Positions 1 through 6,468 of a stretch of DNA of 7,155 nt are shown here, in pieces (position 1 is the first letter of the stretch; each line of letters starts with the position of its first letter). The position numbers were made by a program, and so were the translations under genes. Below the pieces are notes generated by a model, which searched no databases, was not told the origin of the DNA, and saw only the letters and a list, made by a program, of their open reading frames with translations. Origin of the DNA: Sulfurovum sp. (lineage in GTDB: Bacteria; Campylobacterota; Campylobacteria; Campylobacterales; Sulfurovaceae); contig DYPM01000096.1 in NCBI GenBank assembly GCA_020719895.1, positions 1-7,155 on the forward strand, written 5' to 3'.

Positions 1-38
1 ATGACGGGATTTGTCATTGCGAACAAAGTGAAGCAATC
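1..38. repeat. Partial palindromic intergenic repeat (GTCATTGCGA/GAAGCAATC type)
   Basis: Two nested inverted repeats are visible. ATGAC (1-5) pairs with GTCAT (13-17) across the loop GGGATTT, and ATTGC (16-20) pairs with GCAAT (33-37). The string GTCATTGCGA...GTGAAGCAATC resembles a short palindromic repeat found between genes in many unrelated bacteria, often as head-to-head copies. ATGAC at the very edge looks like the end of an inverted second copy lying outside the window. It sits 25 bases past the efp stop codon, so it would form a hairpin in the efp 3' untranslated RNA. No T-run follows it on the minus strand, so it is not a standard terminator. The family assignment is from memory of the motif, not from a search. 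Confidence 0.6.
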
Positions 39-62
39 TATGTTTTTAGAGGTTCTCTTTAT

Positions 63-629
63 TTATTTCGCTTTTTCGAGATAAACGCCCTCTACGGTGT
101 CTACTTTGATCATTTCACCTTCAAGAATGTGAAATGGGACTTGCACCACGGCTCCGCTTTCGAGTGTCGCTGGTTTTTTGCCACCTTGCGAATCGCCTTT
201 GAAGTTTGGTGGCGTTTCTACGATTTTGAGTACTACAGTTTGTGGGATTTCTACTGAAATCGCTTTGCCATTATGAAAAAGAATATCCGCTTCCATACCG
301 TCAATCATAAAATCAAAAGTGTCTTTGCCTACTTGCTCGTGTGTCAATGGAATCTGCTCATAGGTCGTCGTGTCCATAAACTGCAAAAATTCACCATCAT
401 CATAGAGATATTGCATCTTTTTTTGTTCCAACTCTGGCACTTCAAACTTGTCTCCTGCGTGTACGGTTTTTTCGATTACTTTGCCTGTACCAAGGTTTTT
501 GATTTTGACTCTGACAAATGCTGCTCCCTTTCCTGGTTTGACGTGTTGAAACTCGATCACCTTAAAAGGGTTGCCGTCGATCTCAAGTCGTGTGCTTTTT
601 TTGATATCGCCCATGCTGATTGTCGCCAT
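63..629 (-). CDS. efp: Translation elongation factor P (EF-P)
   Basis: EF-P binds between the ribosomal P and E sites and stimulates peptide-bond formation when ribosomes stall at consecutive prolines; it acts in the cytoplasm. The 188-residue protein has the family's normal length and three-barrel layout: an N-terminal KOW-like domain (about 1-63), a central OB domain (about 66-126, ending near the DFMIDGMEADIL segment) and a C-terminal OB domain (about 129-186). The loop HVKPGKGAAF puts a lysine at position 34, the residue that EpmA/EpmB-type enzymes modify with beta-lysine in other bacteria; no modification gene is in the window. The ATG at 629 is chosen because AGGAG lies six bases upstream and MATISMGDIKK is the usual family start. 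The frame stays open upstream to a GTG at 683, but that adds 18 hydrophobic residues foreign to the family. The gene is single, minus strand and divergent from the NlpC/P60 gene. Identification is very secure. Confidence 0.98.
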   Translation of the reverse strand: MATISMGDIKKSTRLEIDGNPFKVIEFQHVKPGKGAAFVRVKIKNLGTGKVIEKTVHAGDKFEVPELEQKKMQYLYDDGEFLQFMDTTTYEQIPLTHEQVGKDTFDFMIDGMEADILFHNGKAISVEIPQTVVLKIVETPPNFKGDSQGGKKPATLESGAVVQVPFHILEGEMIKVDTVEGVYLEKAK

Positions 630-635
630 AGATTG

Positions 636-640
636 CTCCT
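636..640 (-). promoter_or_regulatory. Ribosome binding site of efp
   Basis: AGGAG on the minus strand, six bases before the ATG at 629. It decides the start: the upstream in-frame GTG at 683 has no comparable Shine-Dalgarno sequence and would lie upstream of the proposed -10 box. Confidence 0.85.
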
Positions 641-656
641 GAAAAATAAATGGAAG

Positions 657-665
657 ATTATACCA
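657..665 (-). promoter_or_regulatory. Extended -10 promoter of efp
   Basis: The minus strand reads TGGTATAAT, a perfect TG-n-TATAAT extended -10 element. The -10 hexamer is at 657-662, placing the transcription start near 650 and giving an efp leader of roughly 20 bases that contains the AGGAG site. No convincing -35 box is seen, which is normal for sigma-70 promoters of Campylobacterota. The assignment is by motif and position only. Confidence 0.7.
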
Positions 666-670
666 AAGGG

Positions 671-686
671 TTAGTAAAAGCACTAA
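671..686. promoter_or_regulatory. Small inverted repeat between divergent promoters (possible operator)
   Basis: TTAGT (671-675) and ACTAA (682-686) form a 5-base inverted repeat around the six-base spacer AAAAGC. GGGTT (668-672) and AACCC (689-693) offer an overlapping second palindrome. It lies just upstream of the efp -10 and upstream of the promoter of the divergent lipoprotein gene, a place where a regulator could touch both. The arms are short, so this may be chance in AT-rich DNA. Confidence 0.25.
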
Positions 687-714
687 ACAACCCTATCCAA
701 AATCAAATCAAATT

Positions 715-723
715 TGTTATAAT
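715..723 (+). promoter_or_regulatory. Extended -10 promoter of the NlpC/P60 lipoprotein gene
   Basis: The plus strand reads TGTTATAAT, again an exact TG-n-TATAAT element, with the hexamer at 718-723. Transcription would begin near 730, giving a leader of about 15 bases that holds AAGGAA (735-740) ahead of the ATG at 745. No clear -35 box is present. Confidence 0.7.
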
Positions 724-744
724 TTCACCCCAAAAAGGAAAAAC

Positions 745-1386
745 ATGAAACATATTATTTTTATCACTCTCTCAATCTATCTTTTTACTGGCTGTAGTAG
801 CACGACTCAACCTGCTCCCAAACCTTATGTTTATCCAAACTATGCGATTATCAAACCCGAAGCGATTTGCAAACCAAGCTACCAAAACTTACAAGCGATT
901 CTCAATCGTCATCTTGGCAAACCATACGTGTGGGCGGAGGAAGGACCTGATGCGTTTGACTGTTCGGGACTTACTTACACTGTATATGGAAATATGGGCG
1001 TAGAGATTCCACGAATCGCACGGGAACAAGCCAAAATTGGTCTCACTGTGCCATTTGGGTCACTACAAAAAGGAGATATGATCTTTTTTGGTTCAGAACA
1101 CAAACCAAAAAGCAAAAATATCACTCATGTCGGTATCTATTTAGGGAAAGGTTGGTTTGCTCACGCAAGTAGCAAATATCGCAAAGTCACTGTCTCAAAC
1201 TTTGACAAAGAACCCGAATATCGCAATCGTATAAAAGTTTGCAAACGTTATTTAGAAAATGGCAAAAACCCATGCTATGTCGCACTCTGTGATGCACCAA
1301 TTACTCCTATGCGTATCACTGACAATAAACACACTACACCATGGAAAAAAGGAATGCCACTGCCACTCAAGGCTGTGCCAAACTAA
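745..1386 (+). CDS. NlpC/P60 family lipoprotein, probable peptidoglycan endopeptidase
   Basis: Likely a lipid-anchored cysteine peptidase that cuts peptide stems of peptidoglycan (D,L-endopeptidase type, as in Spr/MepS). The 213-residue protein starts with a lipoprotein signal whose lipobox FTGC puts the modified cysteine at 17; Ser18 in the +2 position favours outer-membrane sorting by the rule known from E. coli. A proline-rich linker (about 22-32) follows. The NlpC/P60 domain spans about 48-155 and shows the full triad: Cys73 in DCSG, His128 in HVGIY and His140 in HASS. The tail (about 160-213) goes beyond the usual domain end and carries three of four extra cysteines (42, 166, 177, 182). 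AAGGAA sits four bases before the ATG. The gene is divergent from efp and convergent with tamB, so it is probably transcribed alone. The family is secure; the exact bond cut and the physiological role are inferred. Confidence 0.93.
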   Translation: MKHIIFITLSIYLFTGCSSTTQPAPKPYVYPNYAIIKPEAICKPSYQNLQAILNRHLGKPYVWAEEGPDAFDCSGLTYTVYGNMGVEIPRIAREQAKIGLTVPFGSLQKGDMIFFGSEHKPKSKNITHVGIYLGKGWFAHASSKYRKVTVSNFDKEPEYRNRIKVCKRYLENGKNPCYVALCDAPITPMRITDNKHTTPWKKGMPLPLKAVPN

Positions 1387-1432
1387 AAAAGACCTCCAAT
1401 CTCAAAAGAGCGACAAGTCGCGAGAGCCGTCT
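1385..1432 (-). terminator. Possible terminator of the tamAB transcript
   Basis: Read on the minus strand after the tamB stop, AGAC (1429-1432) can pair with GTCT (1390-1393), TCTC (1422-1425) with GAGA (1400-1403), and GCGAC (1417-1421 on plus coordinates) with GTCGC (1410-1414). This makes a branched or bulged stem that runs straight into six T (1385-1390). The T-run overlaps the stop codon of the convergent lipoprotein gene. The stems are short and interrupted, so strength is uncertain. Confidence 0.4.
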
Positions 1433-1443
1433 GCTGAAGACCT

Positions 1444-1478
1444 AATTTTGAGCTTGCTCAAAATTTGAGCATTATTTT
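1444..1478 (+). terminator. Probable terminator hairpin of the lipoprotein gene
   Basis: AATTTTGAGC (1444-1453) is followed after TT by its exact complement GCTCAAAATT (1456-1465), a perfect 10-base inverted repeat; a real hairpin would open the last pair to give a four-base loop. A second copy of TTGAGC (1465-1470) can pair instead with GCTCAA (1456-1461), and that version is followed by the T-rich stretch ATTATTTTG. It lies 57 bases after the lipoprotein stop codon and 16 bases before the tamB stop, so it may act on both strands. Confidence 0.5.
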
Positions 1479-1481
1479 GTA

Positions 1482-4400
1482 TCAAAAATCTTTTTTATAT
1501 ATCAAATCATACGAGCTTGACTCTTCACTCGCACCAATCACACTCTCCAAAGTATCGGCGTGGCGATACATCAATTGCACTTTTGGAATCTCTCCATTGA
1601 CATAAATAATAGTCACATCTTTGGTGAGGTTTTTGCCAACTTCAATACTGTTGTTTGCACCAATGACCAAATGATCAAGTGTGATACCAAGTGTGTGAAG
1701 TGCTGATCTTGCCACCGCACCGCCCATCATTCGCATCATCTCTTCAGTCGTATGACTTCCTGCTCCTGCTTCACTGTCAAACAAAATGACCGACAAAATC
1801 TCTTCTTGCGTCAAACTCGGTGCAGAAGAGAAACGAATAATTGGTGTTTGGGGAGAACCAGCGACTTTGATAGTGATAAGATAGTTGTGAGTTTTGTAGT
1901 GTACTGTCACATCAAGCATTGGATTGTTAGGATCGCCTGTAAAATAAATATAGCTTTTATCATCAAAAATAAAACTCTTATTTTCGTAACGATAACTTCC
2001 ACCTTTGAGCAAATGTATCGAACCCAATACTACCACATCAGAAAATTTGGCTTTTTGTATCCAAAGCTCAATATCTGCTTTTATATCCAATGGTGCTTTT
2101 TTATAACGTAACGGTTGTTTGTTTTGTACTTTAATATTGAGTCCAAGCGTCTGCATAAAAGGATTTTTTTTCTGTTTTTTCATCTCTTGAATGACTACGA
2201 TATCACTATCGGGAGTAAAGTGTTTTTGATTGATATCATAATAAATATCTCCATTTAAAAGCGTCACTTGACCTTCTATATTTGTATCTTCTTTATAATG
2301 AATCTCATTAAGATCTAATGCAACTTGGAGTTTGGCAAATGGGTGATCTATCATAAAGTCTGTCGCATAAGTATGAAATGTAGCACGTTGCGTGGAGATA
2401 TCATAGACTCCTTCTACTTCTATCGTGTCGTTAATCCAAAGAGGACTAAAAGTAATCGTAGAGTCTTTTGGAATAATTTTAGAGGGTTTAGTACTAAAAA
2501 ACTCCATTCCACCATATTCAAAACGATACTCTTTCAATACAATCTCATTTTTTTTAAATTCAAAAGAGGAGGAGATATCATCAATAACTCTAATGATTCT
2601 ATCTGTTGTTTGATACTGAATTTGTGGTGCTTTAAAAACAACAGAAACATCAGAAAGTTTATCTACTTTTGATTCAATCTCAAACGAACCATCTACAAAA
2701 GGCAGTGTTTGAATCATATAGTAATTTGAAAAACGCTGAAATAGTTTTGCAATAGAATCCACTTTGGTTTCTAAAAAAAATGTTTGAAGAAGATCACCTT
2801 TGCTATTGATTATAAAGGCAGGATCTTTGAGTGTTGCGTTAAGATTTTTGTCTTTTTTGTTATAGTTTGAATCAATCCCAAAAGATGTGTTTTTGAGCTG
2901 TAATGTTATGCCATTATTGACAAAAGATGTTTGCATTTTGATAGGAAATAGACTCTTCCACGCTATGTTTTTATCTAAAGATTGAGACAACTCTCCTGCT
3001 TCAAGCACCATTTCACTTTGCATTCCATTGGTTGCAAATGGCTTGATATCTCCTCTAAGCGTCAAAAGATTCCCTGAAAAATTTACATCTACTATACTCT
3101 TCTCCAAAACATCAACGCCAATTGAAGTAGAAAGATGTAATTTCCCTTTGGCGTCTTGCAGTGACGCTGGAAGTGGTGTAAACATCGCAAAAGGAATCTC
3201 TTGTGGTGTCTGTAAAACCACATCAAAACGATCAAAATCATCTTTTGAAACTACTTTTGCAAAAAGTTGTGATGTGTTGATATCTACTTTTACATCTGTC
3301 TCATTACCTTCATAATAGAGTGTTAGATGATCTAAAAGTTTTGAGATATTTTTGTTCAAACCAAGAGGTGGCATTACTATTTTTCCACTATATCGAGTCA
3401 CATCACCGACGACTGTATGATTGAATACTTTCATATTTTTGGCATAACGTGTAGAAGCCTCTGCTGTGGCATTAATCTCAAGCAAAGTGGTATCAAAATC
3501 AAAATAACCTATCGCATGAAGAGGATGCGTATCTAAATTTGCCCCAACAGATTTAGCAATAGAAGATTTAAAAAGTTTCGTAGCGTTAATATCTCCCTCA
3601 AAACCAATACCATTTGAATCTCCACGAATCAAAAAATGACTCAAAGGAAGAGCATTGGGAGAAAATGGAATACGATACGCAGTATAAAGTCCATTTGATG
3701 GAGAAAGATCTAATTCTCCTGTTGCACGATTTTGTCTAATATCAAGATTCAAATCAACTTTACCAAAAGAGAGTTCGCTTTTTATTTGTATATTTGCTTT
3801 TTTGATCTCTTTGGAGAGAAGATCTATCTCTATTTTTTTTGCCGAAAGGTTCGCTTTTGATATATAAACTTTTCCTCTCTTCCAAGGTGACATTTTAAAA
3901 ATAAAATCGTCTATTGCGAGACTCTCTAAAATTGATATTTGATTTTTTTTTGAACTTTTTTTTGTTTGTTTTGGAGAAGATGATTTTGTGATAGCGATAA
4001 TAGAATCAAGATTTTTGAGGTTGATACTACTCTGCGTAAGATGAAGTCTCTTGTTTGCAATCTCACCTTCGAGATGAATATCTGTTGCATTGGACTCCAT
4101 ATCGACTTTTATTTTTTGAAGAGAAAGATCACTATCTTGATAGAGCATTTTTTCCAAATTCACTGTTGCATTTTTGACTGATATATTTTCATATACAAAC
4201 GGAGTAGTGTCTATAAAAATAGTATCAAGTTTTAATGCAAATTCAAACTCTTCTTCGTTTTTTTTACTTGTTTTTTCATTTTTTTTGTTTGATGGTGTTG
4301 CACTCTCTTCTTTGACAATCGCCAATACTTTTTTGACCTCTAATCCCTTAACTTCAAGTGTACGAATCGAAATTTTGTTTTTTAACAACATCAATGGATT

Positions 4401-4640
4401 CCATTTTAAGCGTACAGCTTGAGCAAGCAAATGCCCTTTGTAAGTAGGTGCTTTGACCTCAATACCATCAAATACATTTCCAGAAATAGATTGATATGTA
4501 AACTCCAAATCTCCTCCAAATCGCTTCATCGCATACTGCAACACCGACGCAGAGTTACCACCGACAAAAATTGCGACCAAAAGCACAAAAACCATTCCCA
4601 ACAGAATGTCAAACGTATGAATCCAAAATCCTCTTTTCAT
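1482..4640 (-). CDS. tamB: Translocation and assembly module protein TamB
   Basis: TamB is an inner-membrane-anchored periplasmic protein with a long beta-rich body that meets TamA in the outer membrane; it is tied to outer-membrane protein insertion and, by newer work on the AsmA-like family, to phospholipid transport. The 1052-residue product (E. coli TamB is about 1260) begins MKRGFWIHTF and has one hydrophobic anchor (about 11-29). The body is repetitive and beta-rich. The conserved C-terminal TamB (DUF490) region covers about the last 300 residues, with GGSYRYENKSF at 880 followed by the typical FTGDPNNP and GSPQTPIIRFSSAPSLTQEEILSVIL segments, and the protein ends in phenylalanine. Two lysine/serine-rich linkers (about 110-132 and 219-233) are encoded by A-tracts. 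The ATG at 4640 is chosen because GAGGAG lies six bases upstream; an in-frame TTG at 4667 lacks such a site. It is ten bases downstream of tamA and surely co-transcribed. Confidence 0.93.
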   Translation of the reverse strand: MKRGFWIHTFDILLGMVFVLLVAIFVGGNSASVLQYAMKRFGGDLEFTYQSISGNVFDGIEVKAPTYKGHLLAQAVRLKWNPLMLLKNKISIRTLEVKGLEVKKVLAIVKEESATPSNKKNEKTSKKNEEEFEFALKLDTIFIDTTPFVYENISVKNATVNLEKMLYQDSDLSLQKIKVDMESNATDIHLEGEIANKRLHLTQSSINLKNLDSIIAITKSSSPKQTKKSSKKNQISILESLAIDDFIFKMSPWKRGKVYISKANLSAKKIEIDLLSKEIKKANIQIKSELSFGKVDLNLDIRQNRATGELDLSPSNGLYTAYRIPFSPNALPLSHFLIRGDSNGIGFEGDINATKLFKSSIAKSVGANLDTHPLHAIGYFDFDTTLLEINATAEASTRYAKNMKVFNHTVVGDVTRYSGKIVMPPLGLNKNISKLLDHLTLYYEGNETDVKVDINTSQLFAKVVSKDDFDRFDVVLQTPQEIPFAMFTPLPASLQDAKGKLHLSTSIGVDVLEKSIVDVNFSGNLLTLRGDIKPFATNGMQSEMVLEAGELSQSLDKNIAWKSLFPIKMQTSFVNNGITLQLKNTSFGIDSNYNKKDKNLNATLKDPAFIINSKGDLLQTFFLETKVDSIAKLFQRFSNYYMIQTLPFVDGSFEIESKVDKLSDVSVVFKAPQIQYQTTDRIIRVIDDISSSFEFKKNEIVLKEYRFEYGGMEFFSTKPSKIIPKDSTITFSPLWINDTIEVEGVYDISTQRATFHTYATDFMIDHPFAKLQVALDLNEIHYKEDTNIEGQVTLLNGDIYYDINQKHFTPDSDIVVIQEMKKQKKNPFMQTLGLNIKVQNKQPLRYKKAPLDIKADIELWIQKAKFSDVVVLGSIHLLKGGSYRYENKSFIFDDKSYIYFTGDPNNPMLDVTVHYKTHNYLITIKVAGSPQTPIIRFSSAPSLTQEEILSVILFDSEAGAGSHTTEEMMRMMGGAVARSALHTLGITLDHLVIGANNSIEVGKNLTKDVTIIYVNGEIPKVQLMYRHADTLESVIGASEESSSYDLIYKKDF
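4245..4313 (-). other. Lysine-rich low-complexity linker in TamB
   Basis: TamB residues about 110-132 form a charged, low-complexity stretch rich in Lys, Glu, Ser and Asn, close behind the membrane anchor. The coding strand has two A8 runs here (4258-4265 and 4279-4286). A similar lysine/serine stretch (residues about 219-233) lies at 3942-3986 with an A9 and an A8 run. These are probably flexible linkers between beta-rich segments. Confidence 0.6.
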
Positions 4641-4646
4641 ATACAA

Positions 4647-4652
4647 CTCCTC
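4647..4652 (-). promoter_or_regulatory. Ribosome binding site of tamB overlapping the tamA stop codon
   Basis: GAGGAG on the minus strand, six bases before the tamB ATG at 4640. Its first bases overlap the tamA end: the TGA stop is at 4651-4653. A ribosome finishing tamA therefore sits on the tamB initiation region, which suggests translational coupling and fixes the tamB start. Confidence 0.85.
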
Positions 4653-6402
4653 AAAACGATTGACCAATCTGAAACGCTATCGCATAATCTGATGTTTTTT
4701 TGATATTCCATCCTACATCAAGCTTAAAAGGACCAATGGGAGTCATATAACGCACTCCTACTCCTATCGAACTAATCATATTTGCAGAAAAGTCATACAC
4801 TTCTTTGCCTAGCATTGTATTGTCGTTAAAAATCGCACCATAAATATCTCCCCACACTTGTTTGTTTGCTTCAAAGCTAAGGTTTGCCATTGATGCTGCA
4901 CCATAAATACTGTTTTGTTTGTCAGACAAAATCACTCCCAACTCTCGATATCCATACGCACGATTGGAGTAGCTTCCTCCACCAAAAAAATATTTTGATT
5001 CAGGTAAACCGCCCATCTTGATATCAGCTACACCTATTTTTGTCACGACAGCAAAGGTTGTATTCCAAAATGTATCGATTGCTCTTGATTCTATCTCTGT
5101 TTTTGTGTAGCCTGTGGATCCATCTTCATTGGAGAGACCATGCTCAAAATAAGCAGCAAAATAGTAGCCATATTTGGGATTGAGTCGATCATCTCTTTTG
5201 TCATATTTGAGATCAATATAAGGATAAAAAAGATCAAAAGTTCCTTCATTAACAGCGTATTGAATAGTATCAAAGCTCTGGGCGACATCAGAAGATTCGA
5301 TAAATACATGCTCCGCACTTACACCTGTTCGTAGATTCCAACTTGTATTGAAGTGTGATAGATAGAGAGTAAAATAGCTTTTACGCTCTCTAAATCCAAT
5401 ATATTGCAGATTGTAATACCCAACAGTGCTTCCAAAATCAATATCAACTTCACGATAACGCATCAACATCGGTTTATAAAAATCAATTTGAGCCAATTGC
5501 TCTTGCGTAGACCACGAACCTTTGAGTGTCAATTTTTGTGCATTTCCCAAAAAATTTCGACGCATTAATGTACTGCTGACTCTGTTTCCCAAATAGCTGT
5601 CATATCCAACTCCCACTTCAATATGGTATGGTGCAGTAGTCTCTTTGAGTGTGATATCTATCGGTATGACATTATAAAATTTACGATCATATCCCACTAT
5701 TACACTCTCAAAACTATCCAATAAATATAGACTTTTATATATTTCATCAATATGTGCAGCACTGTATCGTTCTCCCTCGACACTCTCTACTTTTGATTTG
5801 ATAATTTTGGGGTCAATGGTTTTTAAACCTTGGATATTGGCTTTTCCAAAACGACATATTCCTCCTTTTTTGAGTCTATAAAAAAGATTGACCGTGTGTC
5901 TGTCTGTGTCAATATAACCTTTGGTTTCAAGATCATAACTACAATATCCTCCATCTGTCATCTTTTTGATAATGGCACTTTTGCTTTGTGCAAATTTGTC
6001 TGTTTGAAATCTTTTGCCTACTTCAAAAGGAATCAATCGACTGATATCATAATCACTCTCCACAGAAACAGAAGCAACTACGATAGGCTTACCTTCTATG
6101 ATATTTATCCAAACGGTTTGATTGTTCTCTTTAATCGTAAAGTTGGCATCATAAAAACCTTGATAGCGATAAAAGTTCGTAAGCACTTCATGCAAAGTAG
6201 GAAGTAAGACTTTTTTTATTTTTGGCGTTTGTGTTTTCCAAATCTCCCATCTTTGTGGATGTTCTGCTCCTACTGCTTCTTCTATCGCAGTAGTTTTTAT
6301 CTGATGATTACCACCAAAAAAGATAGCGTAAGTCTGCAAATCAATCTCTTTTGAGAGTATCGCCACTGTAAAAAACAAAAGCCAGACTATAACTTTCAAC
6401 AT
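4651..6402 (-). CDS. tamA: TamA, Omp85/BamA-superfamily outer-membrane protein
   Basis: TamA is the outer-membrane half of the translocation and assembly module. The 583-residue protein (E. coli TamA is about 577) has a signal peptide (about 1-17), three POTRA domains (about 20-105, 107-177 and 182-254) and a C-terminal beta-barrel (about 258-583). POTRA character shows in YRYQGFYDANF (78-88); the barrel shows DKRDDRLNPKYGYYF (401-415), typical of Omp85 barrels, and a terminal phenylalanine expected of an outer-membrane beta-signal. The loop motif that is usually (V/I)RG(Y/F) appears as NRAYGYR around 480-486. The only two cysteines, 154 and 183, both lie in the periplasmic part. AGGAG at 6408-6412 precedes the ATG by five bases. 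With tamB following ten bases later, the pair forms an operon, which supports TamA over BamA; a BamA would normally have five POTRA domains and a length near 800. Confidence 0.92.
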   Translation of the reverse strand: MLKVIVWLLFFTVAILSKEIDLQTYAIFFGGNHQIKTTAIEEAVGAEHPQRWEIWKTQTPKIKKVLLPTLHEVLTNFYRYQGFYDANFTIKENNQTVWINIIEGKPIVVASVSVESDYDISRLIPFEVGKRFQTDKFAQSKSAIIKKMTDGGYCSYDLETKGYIDTDRHTVNLFYRLKKGGICRFGKANIQGLKTIDPKIIKSKVESVEGERYSAAHIDEIYKSLYLLDSFESVIVGYDRKFYNVIPIDITLKETTAPYHIEVGVGYDSYLGNRVSSTLMRRNFLGNAQKLTLKGSWSTQEQLAQIDFYKPMLMRYREVDIDFGSTVGYYNLQYIGFRERKSYFTLYLSHFNTSWNLRTGVSAEHVFIESSDVAQSFDTIQYAVNEGTFDLFYPYIDLKYDKRDDRLNPKYGYYFAAYFEHGLSNEDGSTGYTKTEIESRAIDTFWNTTFAVVTKIGVADIKMGGLPESKYFFGGGSYSNRAYGYRELGVILSDKQNSIYGAASMANLSFEANKQVWGDIYGAIFNDNTMLGKEVYDFSANMISSIGVGVRYMTPIGPFKLDVGWNIKKTSDYAIAFQIGQSF

Positions 6403-6468
6403 AAAATCTCCTACTTTTAAATATGGACAACTCTAAAAACGGCGAATTCTCAACAATTCTTCAAACAT
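6403..6468. other. Spacer between hsdS and tamA
   Basis: This 66-base spacer holds the tamA ribosome binding site (AGGAG on the minus strand, 6408-6412). A small inverted repeat, GAATT (6444-6448) with AATTC (6455-6459), is followed on the minus strand by GCCG and five T (6435-6439), at best a weak hsdS terminator. No TG-n-TATAAT element like those at 657 and 715 is seen, so the tamAB promoter is either degenerate (for example TATTTA just upstream of the AGGAG) or the operon is read through from hsdS. Confidence 0.4.

Noticed and set aside
48..58. AGAG-GTT-CTCT hairpin after efp
   Set aside because: The stem is four bases with a three-base loop, and on the efp strand it is followed by A rather than T; it is too weak to call a terminator.
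273..674. Plus-strand open frame opposite efp
   Set aside because: It lies antisense to a certain gene, has a Cys/Phe/Lys-rich composition typical of a shadow frame, and no recognisable family.
630..683. In-frame extension of efp to a GTG at 683
   Set aside because: It adds 18 hydrophobic residues not found in EF-P, crosses the proposed -10 box, and lacks a ribosome binding site; the ATG at 629 has AGGAG.
1259..1468. Plus-strand frame overlapping the end of the lipoprotein gene and the convergent spacer
   Set aside because: It overlaps the coding sequence in another frame, has no ribosome binding site, and runs through the inverted repeats.
1752..2111. Plus-strand frames opposite tamB (also 2325-2672, 3028-3315, 4174-4422, 4419-4703)
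   Set aside because: All are antisense to the strongly supported tamB frame and have no family features.
4641..4667. TTG start at 4667 for tamB
   Set aside because: It lies inside tamA with no Shine-Dalgarno sequence; the ATG at 4640 has GAGGAG and gives a normal membrane-anchor start.
5830..6207. Frames inside tamA (5830-6207 and 5140-5334 plus; 5091-5318 minus)
   Set aside because: They are shadows of the tamA frame with no start signals or recognisable domains.
6435..6459. GAATT/AATTC repeat with T5 as an hsdS terminator
   Set aside because: The five-base stem is AT-rich and the T-run is separated from it by GCCG; noted in the spacer entry but not called as a terminator.
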